Source: JAGPFW01 sp964535155 (lineage in GTDB: Bacteria > Patescibacteriota > WWE3 > UBA101185 > UBA10185). From it: DNA of 15,094 bases. The stretch spans positions 1 to 15,094 of the forward strand of contig CAZHSR010000022.1 in NCBI GenBank assembly GCA_964535155.1. Direction: 5' to 3'. This document shows, one piece after another, positions 7,693 through 14,653 of the stretch (position 1 is its first letter; the number at the start of each line of letters is the position of its first letter). The translations under genes were made by a program, and so were the position numbers. The notes below the pieces were generated by a model, which did not search any database, was not told where the DNA came from, and saw only the letters and a list, made by a program, of their open reading frames with translations.

Positions 7693-7705
7693 CGCCTTCG
7701 GCATC

Positions 7706-7732
7706 CATTGGACAGAAATTCTGATTCCAATG
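7706..7732 (+). promoter_or_regulatory. Leader hairpin upstream of rplC
   Basis: CATTGGA (7706-7712) pairs perfectly with TCCAATG (7726-7732). Inside it CAGA (7713-7716) pairs with TCTG (7720-7723) around the loop AAT, with a two-base AT bulge at 7724-7725. The eleven pairs form a stable structure that would fall early in a transcript from the 7664-7692 promoter. It has no T-run, so it is not a terminator. A binding site for a ribosomal protein that regulates its own operon is a possibility; I do not recognise it as a known leader family. Confidence 0.45.
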
Positions 7733-7769
7733 AGAAAACCAAATATGAGTTTGAATTTTATACAAAAAC

Positions 7770-8207
7770 ATGAAAGATCTAGAAATAAAAGGAATAAAAC
7801 TAAATATGAGTCAGATTTTTCAAGAAGATGGTCGTGTTATTCCTGTGACTTTAATTCAAGTAGATAAATCCCAAGAATTGCAAGAAGATTTAAAAAATAA
7901 GGAAATATCCATTACGGGAACTTCCAAGGGAAGAGGATTTGCTGGGGGTATGAAAAGATACGGATTTAAACATCAACATGTTACAAGAGGTTCCTCCAAT
8001 AAAGTTAGAGCAATGGGTTCAATTGGATGTCAGACTCCTGGCCATGTATTTAAGGGTAAAAGAATGCCAGGCCATATGGGAAATGTACAAGTAACAATTC
8101 ATGGGTCAAAAATCGTTGATCTTATAGCAGACAAATCCGTTGTTTTAGTTGCGGGATCCGTTCCTGGCGCAAGAAACTCTTTGGTTGTTTTGAAGGTAGG
8201 GAAATAA
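7770..8207 (+). CDS. rplC: 50S ribosomal protein L3, internally shortened
   Basis: Early-assembly large-subunit protein whose long loop reaches towards the peptidyl-transferase centre. Only 145 residues against about 205-210 usually. The N-terminal strand MSQIFQEDGRVIPVTLIQV (13-31) is followed after 14 residues by ISITGTSKGRGFAGGMKRYG (46 on), where E. coli L3 has 77 residues between the same points. About 63 residues are absent. The loop and C-terminus are intact: GSIGCQTPGHVFKGKRMPGHMGN and VPGARNSLVVLK. The ATG at 7770 is chosen because IKGIKLN before MSQIF resembles the family's LGKKLGM; it lacks a Shine-Dalgarno. The alternative ATG at 7806 has AAAAGGA twelve bases upstream but would lose that strand. 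There is no frameshift or stop inside, so a functional shortened protein seems likely. Confidence 0.93.
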   Translation: MKDLEIKGIKLNMSQIFQEDGRVIPVTLIQVDKSQELQEDLKNKEISITGTSKGRGFAGGMKRYGFKHQHVTRGSSNKVRAMGSIGCQTPGHVFKGKRMPGHMGNVQVTIHGSKIVDLIADKSVVLVAGSVPGARNSLVVLKVGK

Positions 8208-8208
8208 T

Positions 8209-8821
<613 letters not shown>

Positions 8822-8835
<14 letters not shown>

Positions 8836-9112
8836 AGTTTTAATAAAACCAGTAATAACTGAAAAAGCTGTTGACTTATTTAACAGGGAGGGTAGATATA
8901 CATTTGAAATTGATTTAGCAGCTTCCCAAACCGATGTAAAAAACGCTCTAAAGGAAGTATATGAAGTGGAAGCAATAGAATTAAGATCCAATGTGTTGCC
9001 AGGCAAAAGAAAAAGAATTGCAAAAACTGCAAGATTTACAACCACACAAATGAAGAAAAAGGTGTCTTTTAAGCTTAAAAAAGGAAAGTTAGATATATAT
9101 CAAGGAGAATAA
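8822..9112 (+). CDS. rplW: 50S ribosomal protein L23
   Basis: Large-subunit protein at the tunnel exit, the docking site for trigger factor and SRP. 96 residues, normal for bacteria. Family features: LIKPVITEKAVDLFNREGRYTFEI near the N-terminus (about 7-30), then a segment matching the usual IELRSNVLPGKRKRIAK with its basic loop, and a C-terminal strand KKVSFKLKKGKLDIY. The start overlaps rplD by 14 bases, the largest overlap in the window, and is supported by a strong Shine-Dalgarno and by the conserved position of the first strand. Confidence 0.97.
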
Positions 9113-9113
9113 T

Positions 9114-9944
9114 ATGATAAGAAGTTATAAACCAACATCGCCAAGTCAAAGATCAAGAAAATCACTTCAAAAAAGTGTAGATAATGTTAGACCCAATAAG
9201 AGATTAACCTCTCCTTTGAAAGGTTCTGTAGGCCGAGCAAAAGGGAGTATTACAGTTAGACATAAGTCAAGAGGTGCCAAAAAGCATTATAGATTGGTTG
9301 ATTTTAAAAGAAACAAATTTGGAGTTGAAGGGGTGGTGGCTTCTATAGAGCATGACCCAAATAGAGGCGCTAATATTGCTTTAATAAGCTATATGGATGG
9401 GGATAAAAGATATATTTTGGCTCCCCAAGGACTCGAAAAAGGAATGAAAATTCTTTCTTCTGAAAATGCTCCTGTTTCAGTAGGAAATTCTATGCCTATT
9501 ACCAATGTTCCTTTAGGTACAGTTATTCATAATGTTGAAATAAATCCAGGCCAGGGAGGTAGAATTGCACGAGGGGCAGGTACTTCGGTTGTGTTGATAG
9601 CAAAAGAGGGAAAATATGCCGATATTAAGTTACCTAGTGGAGAAATTAGGAAAATATTGTTAGAATGCCTTGTTACCATAGGAGTTTTGTCAAATCCTGA
9701 TGTTAGAAATGTGAATTTAGGGAAAGCTGGGAGAAATAGACATTTGGGAGTAAGGCCTCATGTTCGAGGTGTGGCAGTTGCAAGCCCCAGACAACATCCT
9801 CATGGTGGATCTTATAAAGATAATGGTGTTGGAATGCCAGGACCTAAAACTCCTTGGGGTAAGCCTGCAAGAGGTGTTAAGACCAGAAAGAGAAGTCACA
9901 CAGATAAGTATATAGTTAGAGAACACAAGAGAGGGAAGAAATAG
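9114..9944 (+). CDS. rplB: 50S ribosomal protein L2
   Basis: One of the largest 50S proteins, needed for subunit association and assembly of the peptidyl-transferase centre. 276 residues, normal length. The N-terminus MIRSYKPTSPSQRSRK, the RNA-binding region GRAKGSITVRHKSRGAKKHYR (40-60) and the SH3-like part with PLGTVIHNVEINPGQGG (133-149) are typical. The C-terminal loop reads SPRQHPHGGSYKDNGVGMPG (224-243) where most bacteria have NPVDHPHGGGEG. The His corresponds to E. coli His229, but the preceding Asp is Gln227 (codon 9792-9794) and the GGGEG part is replaced. TPWGKPARGVKTRKR resumes the family pattern. Starts one base after rplW. Confidence 0.97.
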   Translation: MIRSYKPTSPSQRSRKSLQKSVDNVRPNKRLTSPLKGSVGRAKGSITVRHKSRGAKKHYRLVDFKRNKFGVEGVVASIEHDPNRGANIALISYMDGDKRYILAPQGLEKGMKILSSENAPVSVGNSMPITNVPLGTVIHNVEINPGQGGRIARGAGTSVVLIAKEGKYADIKLPSGEIRKILLECLVTIGVLSNPDVRNVNLGKAGRNRHLGVRPHVRGVAVASPRQHPHGGSYKDNGVGMPGPKTPWGKPARGVKTRKRSHTDKYIVREHKRGKK

Positions 9945-9950
9945 TAATAT

Positions 9951-10259
9951 ATGGCTCGTTCATTAAATAAAGGTCCATTTATGGACGAAAAATTACAAAA
10001 AAAGATAACAAAGGCTAAAGAGTCTGGAAGTAGAGCTCCTATAAAGACTTGGTCTAGAAGATCTACAGTTTTACCAGAAATGGTAGGTATGACTTTTTCT
10101 GTTCATAATGGAAAAAAGCACATAGATGTATTTGTATCTGAGCCTATGGTTGGCCATAAATTGGGGGAATTTGCTCCTACAAGAACCTTTAGAGGTCACT
10201 CTTCCAAAAAGATTGCAGCAGAAAAAGAAACTAAAGCAGTTGCCAAAGAGGTTAAATAA
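9951..10259 (+). CDS. rpsS: 30S ribosomal protein S19
   Basis: Head protein of the small subunit that contacts S13 and the A-site tRNA. 102 residues. Nearly all hallmark blocks are present: MARSLNKGPFMD, PIKTWSRRSTVLPEMVGMTF, VHNGKKHIDVFVSEPMVGHK, and LGEFAPTRTFRGHSSKK. The C-terminal tail is Lys/Glu/Ala-rich. It starts six bases after the rplB stop in the sequence TAATAT before ATG; a purine-rich GAGAGGGA lies further upstream in rplB. Confidence 0.98.
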   Translation: MARSLNKGPFMDEKLQKKITKAKESGSRAPIKTWSRRSTVLPEMVGMTFSVHNGKKHIDVFVSEPMVGHKLGEFAPTRTFRGHSSKKIAAEKETKAVAKEVK

Positions 10260-10262
10260 TAT

Positions 10263-10637
10263 ATGTATAAAGATGCAGATGTATACGCAAAATTAAAATA
10301 CGCCCGAACCTCGGTTAAAAAATCCCGTGTTGTTGCAGAATTAATTAGAGGTAAAACAATTGAAGAAGCCAAAAAAATTCTTGCATTTCATCAATCAAAA
10401 GCGGCCGGGATGTTTTTAAAAGTTTTGAAATCTGCCGAGGCAAATGCAGTTAATAATTCCAAACTTTCCAAAGATTCCTTAGTGGTATCCGATGCCCAAA
10501 TATATGAAGGTCCTACAATGAAAAGAGGAAGAATTGTTGCAAGATCAAGAATGAATCCCATTTTAAAAAGATCCAGTCATGTGGTAGTAGGTTTATCGGC
10601 AGGAGAAGTTGTAAAAGGGAAGAAAGGAAATAAATAA
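10263..10637 (+). CDS. rplV: 50S ribosomal protein L22
   Basis: Large-subunit protein whose beta-hairpin lines the exit tunnel opposite L4. 124 residues. The helical body has KYARTSVKKSRVVAELIRGK (13-32) and LKSAEANAVNNSKLSKDSL. The tunnel hairpin is GPTMKRGRIVARSRMNPILK (87-106), with SRM where GRA is common, followed by RSSHVVVGLS. A short basic tail ends the protein. Its start follows the rpsS stop by three bases (TAT before ATG), with no clear Shine-Dalgarno. Its stop overlaps the rpsC start by one base (TAATG). Confidence 0.96.
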   Translation: MYKDADVYAKLKYARTSVKKSRVVAELIRGKTIEEAKKILAFHQSKAAGMFLKVLKSAEANAVNNSKLSKDSLVVSDAQIYEGPTMKRGRIVARSRMNPILKRSSHVVVGLSAGEVVKGKKGNK

Positions 10638-11272
10638 TGGGTCAAAAAGTAAATCCTTATGGATATAGATTAGGAATAACAACCGATTGGAAGACCAAAT
10701 GGTTTGCACCAAAAGCAAATTACGCTGATACCATGCTTGAGGACCAAAAAGTGAGGGCACATATAGAGAAAACCATGTCAGTTGCTGGAATTAAAGATAT
10801 TGAAATTCACAGAGCAGTAAATGATTTAAATATCACTATAAGAGTCTCAAAACCGGGTATGGTAATTGGTAAAAAAGGAGTAGGTATTCAACAATTGGAA
10901 CAAGACTTGCACGACATGACTAAATCCAAGGTGAAATTAAATGTGGAAGAGGTTAAAGTCCCCGAATTGGAAGCCCCTTTGGTAGCTGACTATATTTCTA
11001 GACAAATGAATAGAAGATTGCCCTACAGAAGGGTTGTTCAATCTGCTATAAGATCCGCAATGGATAAAGGTGCAAAAGGAATAAAAATTAGAGTTTCTGG
11101 TGTTTTAAGTGGTGGAAATACAATTGCTAGAACAGAGGTTTACTCAGAAGGTTCTATTCCTACTCAAACTTTGCGTTCAGAGATTGACTATGCGCAACTT
11201 GACTGCCAAAGAATATTTGGTGCAATTGGAATTAAAGTATGGATTTATAAAGGTGAAAAGGAGACTTATTAA
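10637..11272 (+). CDS. rpsC: 30S ribosomal protein S3
   Basis: Small-subunit protein at the mRNA entry channel with helicase activity in E. coli. 211 residues. It begins MGQKVNPYGYRLGITTDWKT, carries a type II KH domain with the GxxG loop GKKG at 78-81, and has the C-terminal domain with RRLPYRRVVQSAIRSAMDKG and GAIGIKVWIYKGE. The segment VSGVLSGGNTIARTEVYSEG has one residue more than the usual SGRLGGAEIARTE. AAAGGA lies about eight bases before the start. The ATG shares its A with the rplV stop, indicating translational coupling. Confidence 0.98.
   Translation: MGQKVNPYGYRLGITTDWKTKWFAPKANYADTMLEDQKVRAHIEKTMSVAGIKDIEIHRAVNDLNITIRVSKPGMVIGKKGVGIQQLEQDLHDMTKSKVKLNVEEVKVPELEAPLVADYISRQMNRRLPYRRVVQSAIRSAMDKGAKGIKIRVSGVLSGGNTIARTEVYSEGSIPTQTLRSEIDYAQLDCQRIFGAIGIKVWIYKGEKETY
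11259..11263 (+). promoter_or_regulatory. Shine-Dalgarno that supports the rplP start
   Basis: AGGAG nine bases before the ATG at 11273. A second in-frame ATG at 11282 would give the shorter MLPSRVKFR start, closer to other L16 proteins, but it lies 18 bases from this site. The spacing supports 11273. Confidence 0.6.
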
Positions 11273-11701
11273 ATGCCTGTAATGTTGCCAAGTAGAGTAA
11301 AATTTAGATCTGCAATGCGGGGTACATTAAAAGGAATTGCTACTAGGGGTTCCACAGTATCCTTTGGAGAGTATGGCTTAAAATGTTTAGACATCGGCTA
11401 CTTATCCTCTAGGCAAATAGAGGCTGCCAGAAAGGCAATAGCTCATAAAACTAAAAGATTAGGCAAAGTTTGGATAAGAGTCTTTCCTGATAAGCCCATA
11501 TCTAAGAAACCAAATGAAACCCGAATGGGTGGCGGAAAGTCCCCTGTTGATCACTACTCTGCAGTAGTTAAGCCGGGTACTATTTTGTTTGAAATTGCAG
11601 GTGTCCCTGAAGAGTTGGCTAGGGATGCTTTTAGAAGAGCCTCTGATAAGATACCATTTAGAACCAAATTTGTAAGTTCTAAGGTTTTTGGAGAAGAATA
11701 A
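11273..11701 (+). CDS. rplP: 50S ribosomal protein L16
   Basis: Large-subunit protein near the A site and the GTPase-associated region, added late in assembly. 142 residues. Typical blocks: SRVKFRSAMRGTLKGIATRG, GYLSSRQIEAARKAIAHKTK, KVWIRVFPDKPISKKPNETR, and KPGTILFEIAGVPEELARDA with the final AFRRASDKIPFRTKFV. The segment GGGKSPVDHYSAVV deviates from the usual GKGAPEYWVAVV. The ATG follows the rpsC stop with no gap. The true start could be nine bases later, since family members begin near MLxPxRVK. Confidence 0.97.
   Translation: MPVMLPSRVKFRSAMRGTLKGIATRGSTVSFGEYGLKCLDIGYLSSRQIEAARKAIAHKTKRLGKVWIRVFPDKPISKKPNETRMGGGKSPVDHYSAVVKPGTILFEIAGVPEELARDAFRRASDKIPFRTKFVSSKVFGEE
11690..11693 (+). 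promoter_or_regulatory. Shine-Dalgarno that fixes the rpmC start
   Basis: GGAG nine bases before the ATG at 11703. An in-frame TTG at 11688 overlaps this site and has no ribosome binding site of its own, so it is not the start. Confidence 0.65.
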
Positions 11702-11702
11702 T

Positions 11703-11891
11703 ATGTTAGCAAAAGATTTAATAAAAAAGGAAATAGTGGATCTAAATAAATTATCGTTGGAGACTGCAACAAAGCTAAATAAAGCGCGTGCAGAAGCTTT
11801 AGAAGGAAAATCTTTAGATTTAGGGAAAATTAGGACTTTAAAGAAGGATTATGCTAGAATTCGCACTGTTCTAAAGCAGAAAAGCAATTAA
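11703..11891 (+). CDS. rpmC: 50S ribosomal protein L29
   Basis: Small two-helix protein at the tunnel exit next to L23. 62 residues, the usual size, beginning MLAKDLIKKEIVDLNKLSLE. The diagnostic second helix is IRTLKKDYARIRTVLKQK, matching the family's IRxVRRDIARIKTVL. The first half is divergent, with LNKARAEALEGKSLDLGK replacing the common LRFQLATGQLENPSR. It starts one base after the rplP stop. Confidence 0.95.
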   Translation: MLAKDLIKKEIVDLNKLSLETATKLNKARAEALEGKSLDLGKIRTLKKDYARIRTVLKQKSN

Positions 11892-11900
11892 AAGGAATAT

Positions 11901-12149
11901 ATGTCAAAAAAAATATTAAAAGGAAAAATAATTTCAAATAAAATGCAAAAGACTGTTGTTGTTGCAGTGGAGATAAATAAGAGACACCCAATTTATAATA
12001 AGGCTATTAAGACTACAAGAAAATTTAAAGCTAGAAATGAGATTGAAGCTTCATTGGGCTCTATTGTGTCAATTGAGGAACATGCTCCTTTTAGTAAGGA
12101 AGTATCATGGATTGTTAAAGAGGTTATATCTAAGGAGGAGGAAAAGTAA
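11901..12149 (+). CDS. rpsQ: 30S ribosomal protein S17
   Basis: Primary 16S rRNA-binding protein of the small-subunit body, OB fold. 82 residues. Blocks: LKGKIISNKMQKTVVVAVE (7-25), HPIYNKAIKTTRKFKARNE (29-47) and the strand GSIVSIEEHAPFSKEVSWIV. The tail ends in Glu/Lys residues. A clean Shine-Dalgarno AAAAGGA (11890-11896) lies four bases before the ATG. The stop shares its last base with the rplN start (TAATG). Confidence 0.97.
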   Translation: MSKKILKGKIISNKMQKTVVVAVEINKRHPIYNKAIKTTRKFKARNEIEASLGSIVSIEEHAPFSKEVSWIVKEVISKEEEK

Positions 12150-12517
12150 TGATCCCTTTATTTACCACAGTAAGTCTTGCCGATAATACTGGTGCTCATA
12201 GATTAAAAATAATAGGTATATCAGGCGGTACAAAAAGAAAAGTCGCAAAACTTGGTGAGATAGTTACTTGCGTTGTAAAAGGTGCCGATTCTGCTGGCAT
12301 GGTTAAAAATCATTCAGTTGTAAAGGCAGTACTTGTCAGATCCAAAAAAGAAACTCGCAGAAAAGATGGTAGCTACATTAGATTTGATGATAACGCTGCA
12401 ATAATAGTGGGCACAGATGGAGTAATGGTTGGGACCCGTGTTTTTGGCCCTATTGCTAGAGAACTTAGAGATGCTGGATTTTCTAAAGTTGTCTCTTTAG
12501 CAAAGGAGGTTTTATAA
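12149..12517 (+). CDS. rplN: 50S ribosomal protein L14
   Basis: Large-subunit protein at the subunit interface, contacting L3 and L19. 122 residues, exact family length. Blocks: SLADNTGAHRLKIIGISGGT, KAVLVRSKKETRRKDGSYIR, FDDNAAIIV and the end VFGPIARELRDAGFSKVVSL. The N-terminus MIPLFTT differs slightly from the common MIQMQT. A long purine run, AAGGAGGAGG (12132-12141), gives it one of the strongest Shine-Dalgarno sequences here, and its ATG overlaps the rpsQ stop by one base. L14 is a partner of L3 in the ribosome, which is relevant to the shortened L3 of this genome. Confidence 0.98.
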   Translation: MIPLFTTVSLADNTGAHRLKIIGISGGTKRKVAKLGEIVTCVVKGADSAGMVKNHSVVKAVLVRSKKETRRKDGSYIRFDDNAAIIVGTDGVMVGTRVFGPIARELRDAGFSKVVSLAKEVL

Positions 12518-12521
12518 GTAT

Positions 12522-12959
12522 ATGAAAATCAGAGTAAATGACGCAGTAAAAGTAATATCGGGAAAGGACAAGGGAAAAATCTCTTCTGTTCTTAAAGTTT
12601 TAAAAACTGAAAATAAAGTTGTTGTTGAAGGAGTAAGTATAGTAAAAAAGCATATTAAACCAGGCCAAGCAAGTGAAAAAGGTGGAATTATAGAACTGGA
12701 GAAGCCAATTGATGTTTCAAATGTCATGTATTATAACGAGTCTTTAGGTAAGGCTGTACGAATAGGTTACAAATTTGTAGATGGAAAAAAGATAAGAATT
12801 TGTAAAAAAAGTGGCAAAACTTTGGATTCAGTTAAAGGAATAAAAGAAGTTAAAGAGACTAAGGAAACAAAGGAAAAGTCTGTGGAAGAGGTTAAGAAAA
12901 AGACTTCAAAAGTTAACAAAGCTAAAGAGAAAAGTGCCTCAAAGGAGGAAACCAAATAG
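12522..12959 (+). CDS. rplX: 50S ribosomal protein L24 with charged C-terminal tail
   Basis: Assembly-initiator protein of the large subunit with an N-terminal KOW motif. 145 residues against about 103-105 in most bacteria. The core is normal: MKIRVNDAVKVISGKDKGKI (1-20), VEGVSIVKKHIKPGQ (35-49), GGIIELEKPIDVSNVM (54-69) and KFVDGKKIRICKKSGKTLD (84-102). Of the four Cys often found in the CPKCG/CKKCG pair only one remains (Cys94), so zinc binding is unlikely. From about residue 107 (base 12840) comes a 39-residue low-complexity tail of Lys, Glu, Thr, Ser and Val, with repeats such as KETKETKEK. AAAGGAGG (12502-12509) sits 12 bases upstream, a rather long spacing. Confidence 0.97.
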   Translation: MKIRVNDAVKVISGKDKGKISSVLKVLKTENKVVVEGVSIVKKHIKPGQASEKGGIIELEKPIDVSNVMYYNESLGKAVRIGYKFVDGKKIRICKKSGKTLDSVKGIKEVKETKETKEKSVEEVKKKTSKVNKAKEKSASKEETK

Positions 12960-12962
12960 TAT

Positions 12963-13514
12963 ATGGAAAAAAGAATGAAAGAAAAATATCAAAAAGAAGT
13001 TGTTCCTGCATTGATGAAGCAATTTGAAATAAAGAATGTTATGGAGGTTCCAACAATAAAAAAAGTAACTGTAAATGCTGGAATTGGGGAATTTAGGGAT
13101 AGTAAAGAGGCAGTAGACTCATTTAGAGAGGAGTTAGGTCAAATTATGGGTCAAATTCCAAATACTCGCCCTTCCAGAAAATCAATTTCCGCCTTTAAGT
13201 TAAGAGAAGGAGAAACCGTTGGTTTATCCGCAACTCTTAGAGGTGAAAGAATGTGGTCTTTTTTGGATAAACTTGTTAATATCGTTTTGCCTAGGGTTAG
13301 AGACTTTAGAGGAATTTCAGTTAAGGCTTTTGATAGCGCAGGAAATTATTCCTTGGGATTAAATGATCACACAATTTTCCCCGAAATTAACCCTAATAAG
13401 GTCAAAACAGGAAAAGGTTTACAAATTAATGTAGTAATAAAAAATGGAGATCCCGAGAGAAACAGGATGTTATTGGATGGGCTTGGATTCCCTTTTAGTA
13501 AGGAAGAAAATTAG
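12963..13514 (+). CDS. rplE: 50S ribosomal protein L5
   Basis: 5S rRNA-binding protein of the central protuberance that contacts S13 and the P-site tRNA. 183 residues, family length 178-185. Blocks: VPTIKKVTVNAGIGE (29-43), RPSRKSISAFKLREGETVGL, LRGERMWSFLDKLVNIVLPR, VRDFRGIS and GNYSLGLNDHTIFPEI (127-142). A second ATG at 12975 would remove four residues. The first is used because it sits three bases after the rplX stop in the recurring TAT-ATG context. AAAGGAGG at 12941-12948 is 14 bases upstream, inside rplX. Confidence 0.98.
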   Translation: MEKRMKEKYQKEVVPALMKQFEIKNVMEVPTIKKVTVNAGIGEFRDSKEAVDSFREELGQIMGQIPNTRPSRKSISAFKLREGETVGLSATLRGERMWSFLDKLVNIVLPRVRDFRGISVKAFDSAGNYSLGLNDHTIFPEINPNKVKTGKGLQINVVIKNGDPERNRMLLDGLGFPFSKEEN

Positions 13515-13517
13515 TAT

Positions 13518-13703
13518 ATGGCAAAAAAGTCTTTAATAGCAAAACAAAAAAGAGAGCCTAAATTTGAAGTTCGCGGTTATTCCCGTTGTGAATTGTGTGG
13601 AAACCCAAGAGGATTTATGCGTAGATTCAAAATTTGTAGAAAGTGTTTTAGAGAGTTAGCTCATAAGGGAGTTCTTCCTGGAGTTAGAAAGGCCAGTTGG
13701 TAA
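13518..13703 (+). CDS. rpsN: 30S ribosomal protein S14, zinc-binding type
   Basis: Head protein of the small subunit. 61 residues, the short (type Z) form with four Cys: C24, C27, C40 and C43, in CELC and CRKC. It begins MAKKSLIAKQKREPKFEVRG and ends HKGVLPGVRKASW, both diagnostic. The long zinc-free form is about 100 residues. It starts three bases after the rplE stop (TAT before ATG) with no clear Shine-Dalgarno. Its stop overlaps rpsH by one base. Confidence 0.98.
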   Translation: MAKKSLIAKQKREPKFEVRGYSRCELCGNPRGFMRRFKICRKCFRELAHKGVLPGVRKASW

Positions 13704-14101
13704 TGAGTGTGGATACAATAGCAAATATGCTTAGTACAATTAAAAACTCTTCCATGGTAGGAAAACCTTCTGTTGAAGTGCCCTATTCCAAGCAAAAAGA
13801 AGAAATTGCAAAAGTGTTGGAAGCAAAAGGAATTGTTTCTAAAGTTAAAGTTTTTAGTGAAAAAGGCAGCCCTCACAAAGGCTTGCATATAGATTTAGCC
13901 TACAATGAAGAGGTCCCTGTGTTAAACGATATAAAAAGAGTATCTAAACCTGGTAGAAGAATTTACAAACAATCAAATGAAATCGGATTTTCAAAGAGTG
14001 GTTATGGAGTATTAGTTGTTTCCACTTCCCGTGGAATTATGTCTGGTGAAGATGCCAGAAAAAAGAAATTAGGCGGGGAAGTGATTTGTGAGGCCTGGTA
14101 A
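13703..14101 (+). CDS. rpsH: 30S ribosomal protein S8
   Basis: Primary 16S rRNA-binding protein of the platform; in E. coli it represses the spc operon by binding near rplE. From the ATG at 13703 it is 132 residues. It starts MSVDTIANMLSTIKNSSMVG and ends SRGIMSGEDARKKKLGGEVI then CEAW, both typical. The upstream in-frame TTG at 13697 lacks a ribosome binding site and is not preferred; AAAGG at 13688-13692 is ten bases before the ATG. The ATG shares one base with the rpsN stop (TAATG). Confidence 0.97.
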   Translation: MSVDTIANMLSTIKNSSMVGKPSVEVPYSKQKEEIAKVLEAKGIVSKVKVFSEKGSPHKGLHIDLAYNEEVPVLNDIKRVSKPGRRIYKQSNEIGFSKSGYGVLVVSTSRGIMSGEDARKKKLGGEVICEAW

Positions 14102-14102
14102 T

Positions 14103-14639
14103 ATGTCAAGAATAGGAAAGATGCCAATTGAATTGCCTGCAGGGGTAACGGTTGAAATAATGCCAAAAGAGGCTAAAATAAAGGGTCCCAAGGGGGAATT
14201 GATAGTTTCAATAAGACCAGAAGTCCGTTTGGAATTGGTAGAAAAAGTTCTTACAGTGCATTTGGAAAATCCAATTAAGCCTGCTTATTGGGGATTAACG
14301 AGGGCTTTATTGGCAAATGCTGTTGAAGGGGTAGTAGAGGGATATTTCAAGGAATTGGAGCTTTCTGGTGTTGGTTATAGAGCTACAAAAGAAGGAAGAG
14401 ATTTGAGCTTAACTTTAGGCTTCTCTCATCCAATAAGAGTAGAAGCTCCAGAAGGAATAGAATTTGAAGTTCCAGATCAACAAAATATTAAAATAACTGG
14501 AATAGATAAGCAATTAGTGGGATTAGTAGCTTCAAAGATTAAAAAACTTAGGAAGCCAGAACCTTATTTGGGTAAAGGAATTAAGTATAAAGGTGAAGTT
14601 ATTAGAAGAAAGCCTGGCAAGTCAGCTGCTAAAGCCTAG
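14103..14639 (+). CDS. rplF: 50S ribosomal protein L6
   Basis: Large-subunit protein near the sarcin-ricin loop and factor-binding site. From the ATG at 14103 it is 178 residues and begins MSRIGKMPIELPAGVTVEI as the family does. The two repeated L6 domains are visible: residues 1-80, and 81-178 with GVGYRATKEGRDLSLTLGFS and EPYLGKGIKYKGEVIRRKPG at the end. An in-frame GTG at 14088 inside rpsH would add five non-family residues and is rejected. GAGG at 14090-14093 is nine bases upstream. Starts one base after rpsH. Confidence 0.97.
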   Translation: MSRIGKMPIELPAGVTVEIMPKEAKIKGPKGELIVSIRPEVRLELVEKVLTVHLENPIKPAYWGLTRALLANAVEGVVEGYFKELELSGVGYRATKEGRDLSLTLGFSHPIRVEAPEGIEFEVPDQQNIKITGIDKQLVGLVASKIKKLRKPEPYLGKGIKYKGEVIRRKPGKSAAKA

Positions 14640-14653
14640 TTTTTAAGGAATAT

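Noticed and set aside
7661..7867. A 68-codon GTG-started frame crossing the rpsJ-rplC spacer
   Set aside because: Its second half is just the +1 shadow of rplC, the first half resembles no protein, and no ribosome binding site precedes it.
7770..8207. rplC as a frameshifted pseudogene or split gene
   Set aside because: The frame is continuous, conserved blocks on both sides are in the same frame, and the missing segment is not present in the spacer or other frames nearby.
11688..11702. TTG start for rpmC 15 bases upstream
   Set aside because: The TTG overlaps the GGAG that serves the ATG at 11703, and the extra MEKNN is not part of L29.
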